A stretch of DNA of 22,837 nucleotides from Ignavibacteria bacterium (lineage in GTDB: Bacteria; Bacteroidota; Ignavibacteria; Tepidaquicellales; OLB5), in the NCBI GenBank assembly GCA_026417195.1, contig JAOADS010000001.1, positions 1 to 22,837 on the forward strand, read 5' to 3'. A program made the position numbers and the translations under genes. Each line of letters begins with the position of its first letter. The first letter of the stretch is position 1. The notes under the pieces are model-generated. The model saw only the letters and a list, made by a program, of their open reading frames with translations. It did not search any database and was not told the DNA's origin. This document shows, piece after piece, positions 8,987 through 14,784 of this stretch.

Positions 8987-8993
8987 TTTCCTT
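8987..8993 (-). promoter_or_regulatory. Ribosome binding site deciding the TTG start at 8980
   Basis: AAGGAAA on the minus strand, with AAGGA ending 8 bases before TTG at 8980. No ATG lies close by in frame, so this site supports the TTG start. It overlaps the -33 element proposed for the divergent gene. Confidence 0.6.
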
Positions 8994-9022
8994 GTTATAG
9001 ATTGATGAATGAAGTAAATTTG
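8992..9022 (+). promoter_or_regulatory. Bacteroidota-type promoter for the SPT-like gene
   Basis: TTG at 8992-8994, a 20-base gap and TAAATTTG at 9015-9022 match the -33/-7 promoter form TTG-N19/20-TAnnTTTG known for the Bacteroidota primary sigma factor. The predicted start of transcription is about 9029, giving a 60-base leader before the TTG at 9089. The same 20-base spacing is seen at 10764-10794. Confidence 0.6.
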
Positions 9023-9028
9023 TTTTTA

Positions 9029-9036
9029 CAAACTTA
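9029..9036 (-). promoter_or_regulatory. Candidate -7 element for the divergent epimerase gene
   Basis: On the minus strand this reads TAAGTTTG, fitting TAnnTTTG. The predicted start near 9022 would leave a leader of about 40 bases. No matching TTG at the right distance was found, so support is partial. It forms the other arm of an imperfect palindrome with the plus-strand -7 element. Confidence 0.35.
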
Positions 9037-9073
9037 TTAAATAATATACTCATAGGAAACACAAATCAAAGGC

Positions 9074-9080
9074 AAAGGAG
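9074..9080 (+). promoter_or_regulatory. Ribosome binding site deciding the TTG start at 9089
   Basis: AAAGGAG, ending 8 bases before the TTG at 9089. It is the strongest Shine-Dalgarno in the region and supports the non-ATG start. Confidence 0.7.
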
Positions 9081-9088
9081 AAAACCAG

Positions 9089-10285
9089 TTGGCAGATCTG
9101 TTCCAGAAATGTTTTGACTTTACCAGGGCTGATGAAGTAAAAAAACAGGGACTTTATCCGTATTTCAGACCCATTGAGGAAAACGAAGGACCTGTTGTCA
9201 TGATAGAAGGACGGAAAATGATTATGGCTGGCTCGAATAACTATCTCGGACTTACTGCACATCCGAAAGTCAAGGAAGCTGCAATAAAAGCTATTGAGAA
9301 ATACGGCACTGGCTGCAGCGGTTCAAGATATCTGACGGGAACACTTGACTTACATATAGAACTTGAGAAAAGACTTGCAAAGTTTTTCGGGACAGAAGAT
9401 GTTCTGCTTTTCTCAACAGGTTATCAGACAGCTCAGGGTATAATTCCCACATTAGTACAGAAAGGTGAATATGTAATTTCAGACAAAGACAATCACGCAT
9501 GCATAGTTGCAGCTAATCTGATGGCAAAGGGTGCCTTTGCGGAATTCAAACGTTATAAGCATAATGACATGGACGACCTTGAAGCTGTCTTATCAAAAAT
9601 TCCGCTGGACAAGGGAAAGTTAATAGTTACTGACGGTGTTTTCTCAACAACAGGTGAAATAGTTGATCTGCCGAGGCTGGTGGAACTTGCAGAAAAATAC
9701 AATGCAAGACTGCTTGTGGATGACGCTCATGCTGTGGGCGTAATAGGCGAAGGAGGCAGAGGCACAGCCTCTCATTTCGATTTAACACATAAAGTGGATA
9801 TGACCATGGGAACTTTCTCAAAAACATTTGCTTCACTTGGAGGTTTCGTAGCAGGACCTGAGAGAGTTCTCAATTACATAAAACACCATGCACCGGCTTT
9901 AATCTTCAGCGCATCACCTACTCCTGCCTCAGTTGCAGCAGCTATGGCAGCGCTAGACATACTTGAAGCTGAACCCTGGAGGGTTGAAAAGCTCATCAGT
10001 AATGCTGATTACATAAGAACCGGTCTTAAATCAATGGGATACACAGTAATTGACGGTATAACTGGAATTGTTCCGGTAATACTCGGAGTATTTGACAAGA
10101 CTTTGATTTTCTGGAGAAGGCTTTTCGATGCCGGAGTTTTCACAAATGCATTTGTTCCTCCCGGTGTTCCGCCAAACCTCTCAATGCTACGCACTTCCTA
10201 TATGGCAACACATGAAAAAGAACATTTAGACAGAATACTTGAGCTATTCCGGCAGATCGGAAAGGAACTTGAACTTATCAGCTGA
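9089..10285 (+). CDS. spt: Alpha-oxoamine synthase, probable serine palmitoyltransferase
   Basis: A 398-residue PLP enzyme of the alpha-oxoamine synthase family (serine palmitoyltransferase, KBL, BioF, HemA). Visible landmarks are the SNNYLGL motif (49-55), GTGCSGSRYLTGT (73-85), a stacking His in DKDNHACI (H136), DDAHAVG with the PLP-nitrogen Asp (D211) and H214, and the Schiff-base Lys in GTFSKTFASLGG (K245). The spacing D-H-K matches that reported for Sphingomonas serine palmitoyltransferase (D231, H234, K265), and FSKTFASLGG is closer to SPT than to BioF. It would condense L-serine with an acyl-CoA or acyl thioester to 3-ketosphinganine. The divergent reductase supports this; no biotin genes are nearby. 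BioF or KBL remain possible. Confidence 0.9.
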   Translation: MADLFQKCFDFTRADEVKKQGLYPYFRPIEENEGPVVMIEGRKMIMAGSNNYLGLTAHPKVKEAAIKAIEKYGTGCSGSRYLTGTLDLHIELEKRLAKFFGTEDVLLFSTGYQTAQGIIPTLVQKGEYVISDKDNHACIVAANLMAKGAFAEFKRYKHNDMDDLEAVLSKIPLDKGKLIVTDGVFSTTGEIVDLPRLVELAEKYNARLLVDDAHAVGVIGEGGRGTASHFDLTHKVDMTMGTFSKTFASLGGFVAGPERVLNYIKHHAPALIFSASPTPASVAAAMAALDILEAEPWRVEKLISNADYIRTGLKSMGYTVIDGITGIVPVILGVFDKTLIFWRRLFDAGVFTNAFVPPGVPPNLSMLRTSYMATHEKEHLDRILELFRQIGKELELIS

Positions 10286-10286
10286 T

Positions 10287-10715
10287 ATGAAAAAATTTCT
10301 TTTCTTCTCAGCCATACTGATATTAATACTCCAGTCATGCACAGATAAAATCAGGGAACTACAGCAGAAACCAGAAGATGAAAAACAGCAGGAAGAAAAC
10401 TTAGCTGACACAATTCTCACGCCACAGGAGAAGTTTGCATTCATTATGATGACCGACTTCCTTAATGAATCCGAAGATGCTGATCTTGCATCATATCTTG
10501 AAGAAGAAATTTTCTCAATGGGAGAAAATTTCACCGGAGCTGCTGTAATCGAAATCACCCCCAGCACCTGGCTTCTCTCTCTTGAAAAAAATAACACAGT
10601 AAAAAACTACATCCTTCAGAAATATATAGACTTCAAAACACTTGAAAGCTACTTCACAATGAGTGAAACCACAATGAAGCCTACCGAAATTCTCTCAAAA
10701 AAGCCACTGCCCTGA
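10287..10715 (+). CDS. Small predicted lipoprotein, unknown function
   Basis: I start this gene at ATG 10287 and not at the in-frame ATG 10239. From 10287 it begins with a classic lipoprotein signal (MKKFLFF, a hydrophobic core, then LQSC with the lipidated Cys at 18), whereas the longer form would bury that signal and overlap the previous gene by 47 bases. The mature protein (about 125 residues) has a charged Gln/Glu/Lys-rich linker, then an alpha-helical, acidic domain. It begins one base after the TGA of the SPT-like gene (TGA-T-ATG), so the two are surely co-transcribed. I do not recognise the family. A role in envelope lipid handling is possible from context only. Confidence 0.75.
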   Translation: MKKFLFFSAILILILQSCTDKIRELQQKPEDEKQQEENLADTILTPQEKFAFIMMTDFLNESEDADLASYLEEEIFSMGENFTGAAVIEITPSTWLLSLEKNNTVKNYILQKYIDFKTLESYFTMSETTMKPTEILSKKPLP

Positions 10716-10763
10716 AAAATTCATCATTAAAGCAGAAAAACAATTTAATGAAGCAAAAGTAGC

Positions 10764-10794
10764 TTGACAGAAATAGCGATATAGCCTATATTTG
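10764..10794 (+). promoter_or_regulatory. Strong promoter of the lrp-glnA unit
   Basis: TTGACA at 10764-10769 and TATATT at 10787-10792 with a 17-base spacer form a near-perfect sigma70 pair. The downstream box extends to TATATTTG (10787-10794), which also satisfies the Bacteroidota TAnnTTTG -7 element with TTG-N20 spacing. The predicted start of transcription is about 10801, leaving a 60-base, very AT-rich leader. Confidence 0.75.
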
Positions 10795-10812
10795 TAATGT
10801 AAATTTGTAGAT

Positions 10813-10833
10813 TAACCTAAAAGTTTTAGTTTA
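10813..10833 (+). promoter_or_regulatory. Palindrome 1 in the lrp leader, candidate operator
   Basis: CTAAAAGTTTTAG (10817-10829) is a perfect 13-base palindrome around a central G. It extends to 21 bases (10813-10833) with only one mismatched pair (10816/10830). It lies about 12 bases past the predicted transcription start, a position suited to repression. Lrp/AsnC proteins bind AT-rich palindromes of about this size, so binding by the adjacent regulator is a reasonable inference, not shown. Confidence 0.45.
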
Positions 10834-10841
10834 TTTTTTAA

Positions 10842-10854
10842 TTTTAACTTAAAA
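10842..10854 (+). promoter_or_regulatory. Palindrome 2 in the lrp leader, candidate operator
   Basis: TTTTAACTTAAAA is a second perfect 13-base palindrome around a single central base, 25 bases centre to centre from palindrome 1 and 8 bases before the TTG start. In such AT-rich DNA a chance palindrome is more likely here than for palindrome 1. Confidence 0.3.
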
Positions 10855-10862
10855 ATTTAGTC

Positions 10863-11336
10863 TTGCATCCGGACGATACAGACATTAGAATACTCTCTCT
10901 GATACAGAAAGACGGCAGGATCAAAAGTAACCGCATAGCAGAGCTTATTGGCTTATCCGTGCCATCTGTAACTGAAAGACTGAATAAACTGAAGGAGTCC
11001 GGAATTATAGAGCAGTATCTGGCGAAATTAAACCATAAACTTCTCGGTAAAGATATAACAGCATTTATATTTGTTATAAGCGAATCATCATCTCATTACA
11101 GGGAATTTGTAAATCTGGCTCTAACTCATCACGAAATCCTTGAATGTCATTCCATTACCGGAGAAGGTTCCCATATACTTAAAGTAAGAACTGAAAACAC
11201 CTCCACACTGGAGAAACTGCTTGCTAAAATCCAGTCCTGGAAAGGTGTCCGTTCAACAAAGACGTCTGTTGTTCTCACAACTCATAAGGAAACATTTGAA
11301 ATAAATCTTAAAAATATTAAAAAGGAGATAAACTAA
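10863..11336 (+). CDS. Lrp/AsnC family transcriptional regulator
   Basis: A 157-residue protein of normal Lrp/AsnC length. The N-terminal winged helix-turn-helix (about residues 6-52) shows the family pattern: D-x-x-I-L-x-L-I-Q-x-D-G-R, then IAELIGLSVPSVTERLNKL and SGIIEQYLAKLN. The C-terminal RAM/AsnC ligand-binding domain (about 60-150) contains the usual 'V.ECHSITGEGSHILKV' type strand-turn at 95-110, where amino-acid effectors bind in relatives. The start is TTG at 10863; the frame is closed by TAA at 10845-10847 and no ATG is available, and no clear Shine-Dalgarno is seen. The stop is immediately followed by the ATG of glutamine synthetase, so it is likely to regulate its own operon in response to an amino acid such as glutamine (inference). 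Confidence 0.9.
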   Translation: MHPDDTDIRILSLIQKDGRIKSNRIAELIGLSVPSVTERLNKLKESGIIEQYLAKLNHKLLGKDITAFIFVISESSSHYREFVNLALTHHEILECHSITGEGSHILKVRTENTSTLEKLLAKIQSWKGVRSTKTSVVLTTHKETFEINLKNIKKEIN

Positions 11337-12764
11337 ATGGCTGTAAGTTCAGCAGAAATAACAAACGTATTCAGACTTATAAAAAAACATCAGGTGAAAA
11401 TGATAGACCTGAGGTTTACCGATCTGCCCGGTCAGTGGCAGCATTTCAGCATACCTGCTGAAAACCTTGATGAAAAAATTTTCACCGAAGGACTTGGATT
11501 CGATGGTTCATCCATCAGAGGCTGGCAGTCTATAAATGAATCTGACATGCTGGTGATCCCGGATCCCTCTACTGCCAATATTGATCCCTTTATTAAGACA
11601 AAGAGCCTTTCTTTAATTTGTGATATATATGATCCACTGACCAAATCACCTTACAGCCGTGATCCGAGATATGTTGCTAAAAAAGCCGTTGAATATATGA
11701 AAAAGAATAAAATCGCAGATACGGCGTTCTTCGGACCGGAAGCTGAATTTTTTATTCTCGACCATGTTGCCTATAACATAAATGAATACTCAAGCTGGTA
11801 TAAAATAGATTCACGTGAAGGTTTCTGGAACACCGGCTCGGAGCTTGAAACAAATCTCGGACACAAAATCAGACAAAAGGAAGGATACTTTCCCGTGCCT
11901 CCTGCAGATTCAACAAATGATATACGTAATGCTATGGTTCAGCATCTCATGAATGCGGGGATCGAAGTTGAAACACAGCATCACGAAGTGGCTACCGGAG
12001 GACAGGGAGAAATAGATTTCAGATACTGCCCGCTCCTGGAATGTGCAGATAAGCTGATGATGTTTAAATACATCGTTAAAAACACTGCTAGGGAATTCGG
12101 AAAAACTGCTACATTTATGCCTAAACCGATCTTCAACGATAACGGAAGCGGAATGCATACTCATCAGAGCCTGTGGAAAAACGGAAAGCCTCTCTTTGCG
12201 GGAAATGAATATGCTGGACTTAGTAAAACAGCTCTCTACTATATAGGCGGACTTCTCAAACATGCACCGGCACTTTTAGCTTTCACTAATCCTACAACAA
12301 ATTCATATAAACGCCTTGTGCCAGGATATGAAGCACCTGTTAATCTTGCTTATTCAAAACGTAACAGAAGTGCTGCTGTGAGAATACCTATGTATTCAGA
12401 TAATCCGAAATCGAAAAGACTTGAATTCCGTTGTCCAGACGGAACTGCAAATCCTTACCTTGCATTTTCAGCAATGCTTCTGGCTGGCTTGGACGGAATA
12501 GAAAACAAAATTGATCCGGGAGAACCGATGGAAATGGATATATATCATTTAAGTGAAAAAGAATTAAAGAAAATTCCTCAGGCACCGGACGATCTGGAAA
12601 TCGCGTTAAGACATCTTGAACAGGATAATGACTTTCTTAAAAAAGGAGGAGTGTTTACAGATGATCTGATAGAGACATGGATAAGATATAAAATTGAGAA
12701 CGAGGTGAAACCGATGAACCTACGTCCGCATCCGTATGAGTTTCATTTATATTATGAAGTATAG
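11337..12764 (+). CDS. glnA: Type I glutamine synthetase
   Basis: 475 residues, the usual size of the type I (GSI-beta-like) enzyme, which makes glutamine from glutamate, ammonia and ATP in the cytoplasm as a dodecamer. The beta-grasp signature is at D56GSSI60. The metal ligands are in FGPEAEFF (E135, E137). The ATP/glutamate loop NGSGMHTH spans 269-276, and the RNRSAAVRIP substrate motif starts at R342. A Tyr in MDIYHLSEKE (Y403) aligns by eye with the adenylylation Tyr of E. coli (DKNLYDLPPE), so GlnE-type control is possible. AAAGGAG (11321-11327) lies 9 bases upstream, and the ATG directly abuts the stop of the Lrp/AsnC gene. It is the last gene of its unit; a hairpin follows at 12789. 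Confidence 0.96.
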   Translation: MAVSSAEITNVFRLIKKHQVKMIDLRFTDLPGQWQHFSIPAENLDEKIFTEGLGFDGSSIRGWQSINESDMLVIPDPSTANIDPFIKTKSLSLICDIYDPLTKSPYSRDPRYVAKKAVEYMKKNKIADTAFFGPEAEFFILDHVAYNINEYSSWYKIDSREGFWNTGSELETNLGHKIRQKEGYFPVPPADSTNDIRNAMVQHLMNAGIEVETQHHEVATGGQGEIDFRYCPLLECADKLMMFKYIVKNTAREFGKTATFMPKPIFNDNGSGMHTHQSLWKNGKPLFAGNEYAGLSKTALYYIGGLLKHAPALLAFTNPTTNSYKRLVPGYEAPVNLAYSKRNRSAAVRIPMYSDNPKSKRLEFRCPDGTANPYLAFSAMLLAGLDGIENKIDPGEPMEMDIYHLSEKELKKIPQAPDDLEIALRHLEQDNDFLKKGGVFTDDLIETWIRYKIENEVKPMNLRPHPYEFHLYYEV

Positions 12765-12788
12765 AATCAGACATAGTAAGAAAACCAA

Positions 12789-12810
12789 GGCATGTTTTCG
12801 ATAACATGCC
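12789..12810. terminator. Hairpin between convergent genes, probable bidirectional terminator
   Basis: A perfect 8-bp stem GGCATGTT/AACATGCC (12789-12796 with 12803-12810) and a TTCGAT loop lie between the glnA stop (12764) and the stop of the minus-strand gene (12838). Neither side has a long T-run (plus: CTCAATTATTT; minus: CCTTGGTTTTC), so it is a weaker terminator than the one at 3262. Confidence 0.6.
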
Positions 12811-12837
12811 CTCAATTATTTAACCAGTAAAAAGATT

Positions 12838-14268
12838 TCACAAAATTTTTTTAACTTTTAATTTTTCAAGAAGCCAGTTCTTTTCTACCATAGGCGTCTT
12901 TTTTATATATACTTCCGCGTCACTTCTTTGTGTATCGCTTCCGGCTTTGATTAACTTAGAAAAAGCTGTGATGAAATTCTTATAATAAATCTTCTTGCTC
13001 TCAGCCAGAACCACATCATTTTTTATAAAATGTCTGAAAGCATCAAGTGAATTATCAATGTTAGTGTAATTCAGATCGTAATAAATTTTAAGCTCGAGAA
13101 TCCTTATATCAACCTTTAGATTTGTTTCTTTGGGATGGACAATCCCGGAAAGAATTTCCAGTGATCTTTCAAAATCACCTTTAGCATATAACAATTCCGC
13201 TCTGCAAATATTAATTGTATTCTTATCATTTCCTTCCATTGATTTTGAATAATTCATTATAAAAGTTTCTGCCCAGTCAATTTCCTGTAATTCAACTGCT
13301 GAATGAACTATGTTAACAAACCTATCTGTTGAAATTTTCCCGTAAGTTGAAAAAGAAAGTACATCATTTTTTAAACCGAACTTCAGTATTTCAAATTTCT
13401 GTTTCGTATAAAACTTGTTATTTGTTTGTAAATGTTTTTTAGCACAATAGTTCAGCATAATTGACATTGAATTATATACATCAAATAACTGGAGTGACGC
13501 ATGGCTTTTGTAAAGCAGATTTTTCAATTCCATAAACACCTCATCTTTATTTTCCTTCAGAAGTTTTACTCTTAGATAAGTAAGTTTCAGAATAAGGATA
13601 TTCTGGAATTCAGGGTTATTCTCAATAAAAGAAATGGCTTCATCAAGAAAAAGCAGTTCAGGTTTATCGTTTATGAGTTCTGCCTGATTTAAAATATAGA
13701 AGTGATCTGCAAGCAGCTTAAGCAGAAAGAAGCAAATCAGGTTTTTCTGAACATCAATTGTTACTTTCGGAAATTTATTTTTCTTTGATAGGTAAAACCT
13801 CCTGCTGTAAAGGTATAATTCATAGAAATTAATTCTGTGGAGATTCAGGTAATCATACGGACTATCCAGTTCTGTCTCTTCTAACTTTCTGAATCTTTCT
13901 TTAAAAAAATCATCGGCTAGGGCTTCTGATCTGTTAACGGTTTCATCAAGTAAAGAGATAATCTTTCCTATTTTATTTCTGTCAAAGTTTTTCAGAATAA
14001 GAAATTCCTCCAGCAGTGTCTGAAGCCTTGAGAAAGTTACACGCATAAACGTATCATTGTAGGATATAGAACCGAAAACATTTCTGAATACAGTTCTCCT
14101 TTCAACCTTATCGTCCGGATAATCAGGATGGAATTTTCTCAGATACTCAAAAACCTTAATCACAGATTTATTAGTATTAAAAAACGGAGAAGCAAGAAAC
14201 TTTTTAAAGTCACGCAATTCCTTATCATCCAGAATCTGCAACGTCTTTTTTAAAATTAATTTTTTCAT
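12838..14268 (-). CDS. Uncharacterised alpha-helical protein
   Basis: A 476-residue protein with no signal peptide and no membrane helix. It is Lys-, Leu- and Phe-rich, and predicted by eye to be helical throughout, perhaps as TPR-like or other alpha-solenoid repeats (for example the stretch around AELLYAKGDFERSLEILSG, which looks like a TPR pair). The N-terminus contains FLASPFFNTNKSVIKVF. I recall 'L.SP.FN' openings in long uncharacterised Bacteroidota proteins, but cannot name a domain. It stands alone on the minus strand between glnA and the FN3 gene, with its start facing a 210-base intergenic region that holds a 14-bp inverted repeat. No function is proposed. Confidence 0.85.
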   Translation of the reverse strand: MKKLILKKTLQILDDKELRDFKKFLASPFFNTNKSVIKVFEYLRKFHPDYPDDKVERRTVFRNVFGSISYNDTFMRVTFSRLQTLLEEFLILKNFDRNKIGKIISLLDETVNRSEALADDFFKERFRKLEETELDSPYDYLNLHRINFYELYLYSRRFYLSKKNKFPKVTIDVQKNLICFFLLKLLADHFYILNQAELINDKPELLFLDEAISFIENNPEFQNILILKLTYLRVKLLKENKDEVFMELKNLLYKSHASLQLFDVYNSMSIMLNYCAKKHLQTNNKFYTKQKFEILKFGLKNDVLSFSTYGKISTDRFVNIVHSAVELQEIDWAETFIMNYSKSMEGNDKNTINICRAELLYAKGDFERSLEILSGIVHPKETNLKVDIRILELKIYYDLNYTNIDNSLDAFRHFIKNDVVLAESKKIYYKNFITAFSKLIKAGSDTQRSDAEVYIKKTPMVEKNWLLEKLKVKKIL

Positions 14269-14375
14269 GATTTCTTTACCGGTAACATTTGAAAAAAAAT
14301 TTCAGAGGATTGAACACAGTAACTTTCATGTAATAATAATAAAAGTAAAATTCAAAAATAATAGTAAATTGCTGG

Positions 14376-14425
14376 ATTTTTTATTTGATAGCCCTGATTA
14401 AATCCCGTAACATCAAATAAAAAAT
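14376..14425. repeat. 14-bp perfect inverted repeat in a divergent intergenic region
   Basis: ATTTTTTATTTGAT at 14376-14389 and its exact reverse complement at 14412-14425 are separated by 22 bases. It sits between the divergent 14268 and 14479 genes. It could be a protein-binding dyad, or an A/T-rich stem-loop in a transcript. There is no GC-rich stem, so it is not a typical terminator. Confidence 0.65.
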
Positions 14426-14428
14426 TTC

Positions 14429-14461
14429 TTTGCCTGAAGCACAATCAAGAAAGTATTTTTG
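14429..14461 (+). promoter_or_regulatory. Candidate Bacteroidota-type promoter for the FN3/T9SS/B12 run
   Basis: TTTG at 14429-14432, then 21 bases, then TATTTTTG at 14454-14461 fit the TTTG...TAnnTTTG form, one base longer than the other two promoters in the window. The predicted transcription start near 14468 leaves only about 11 bases before the ATG at 14479, which is short but possible. The inverted repeat lies directly upstream. Confidence 0.4.
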
Positions 14462-14478
14462 CCTGTAAGAATTAATCT

Positions 14479-14760
14479 ATGAAAAAAGTTATGCAATATT
14501 TTTCACTTTTCGCTGCAAATTCTGCAAATACCGGAGAAATAACTCTAAGCTGGGATGCAGACAGACTCGCTAAAATGTATTTAGTAGAATACAAAAAATC
14601 AGATAAAGAAAACAAATGGTACATTCTCGACTTTACAGACGAATCGGTGTTCAATATCAATGGACTTAAAAGCGGAAAGGAATATTTATTCAGGGTAAGT
14701 GCCCTTGATTTAGAAAAAAAAATACTCTGGCGTCAGACTATAAAAAAGAAAATCAAATAA
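14479..14760 (+). CDS. Small single-domain fibronectin type III protein
   Basis: A 93-residue protein that is almost entirely one FN3 domain. ITLSWDADRLAKMYLVEYKK gives strands B and C with the conserved Trp and the Y-x-V-x-Y core. A Trp in NKWYILDF follows, and then GLKSGKEYLFRVSALD, the typical E-F turn and F strand with its Tyr. There is no signal peptide, so it should be cytoplasmic unless exported by an unusual route; FN3 domains in bacteria are normally found within secreted proteins. ATG at 14479 has a weak ribosome site; M5 is a possible alternative. It is 24 bases upstream of a secreted T9SS protein and points the same way. The function is unknown. Confidence 0.75.
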   Translation: MKKVMQYFSLFAANSANTGEITLSWDADRLAKMYLVEYKKSDKENKWYILDFTDESVFNINGLKSGKEYLFRVSALDLEKKILWRQTIKKKIK

Positions 14761-14784
14761 ATTAACAGAAAGGAAAAAAATAAA

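Noticed and set aside
10239..10286. Upstream ATG extending the small lipoprotein by 16 residues
   Set aside because: It would overlap the SPT-like gene and hide a clean lipoprotein signal peptide that begins at 10287.
14390..14411. AGCCCTGATTAAATCCCG as a possible B12 box of a cobalamin riboswitch
   Set aside because: It lacks the conserved GCCACTG core and the surrounding paired helices; it is only the spacer of the inverted repeat.
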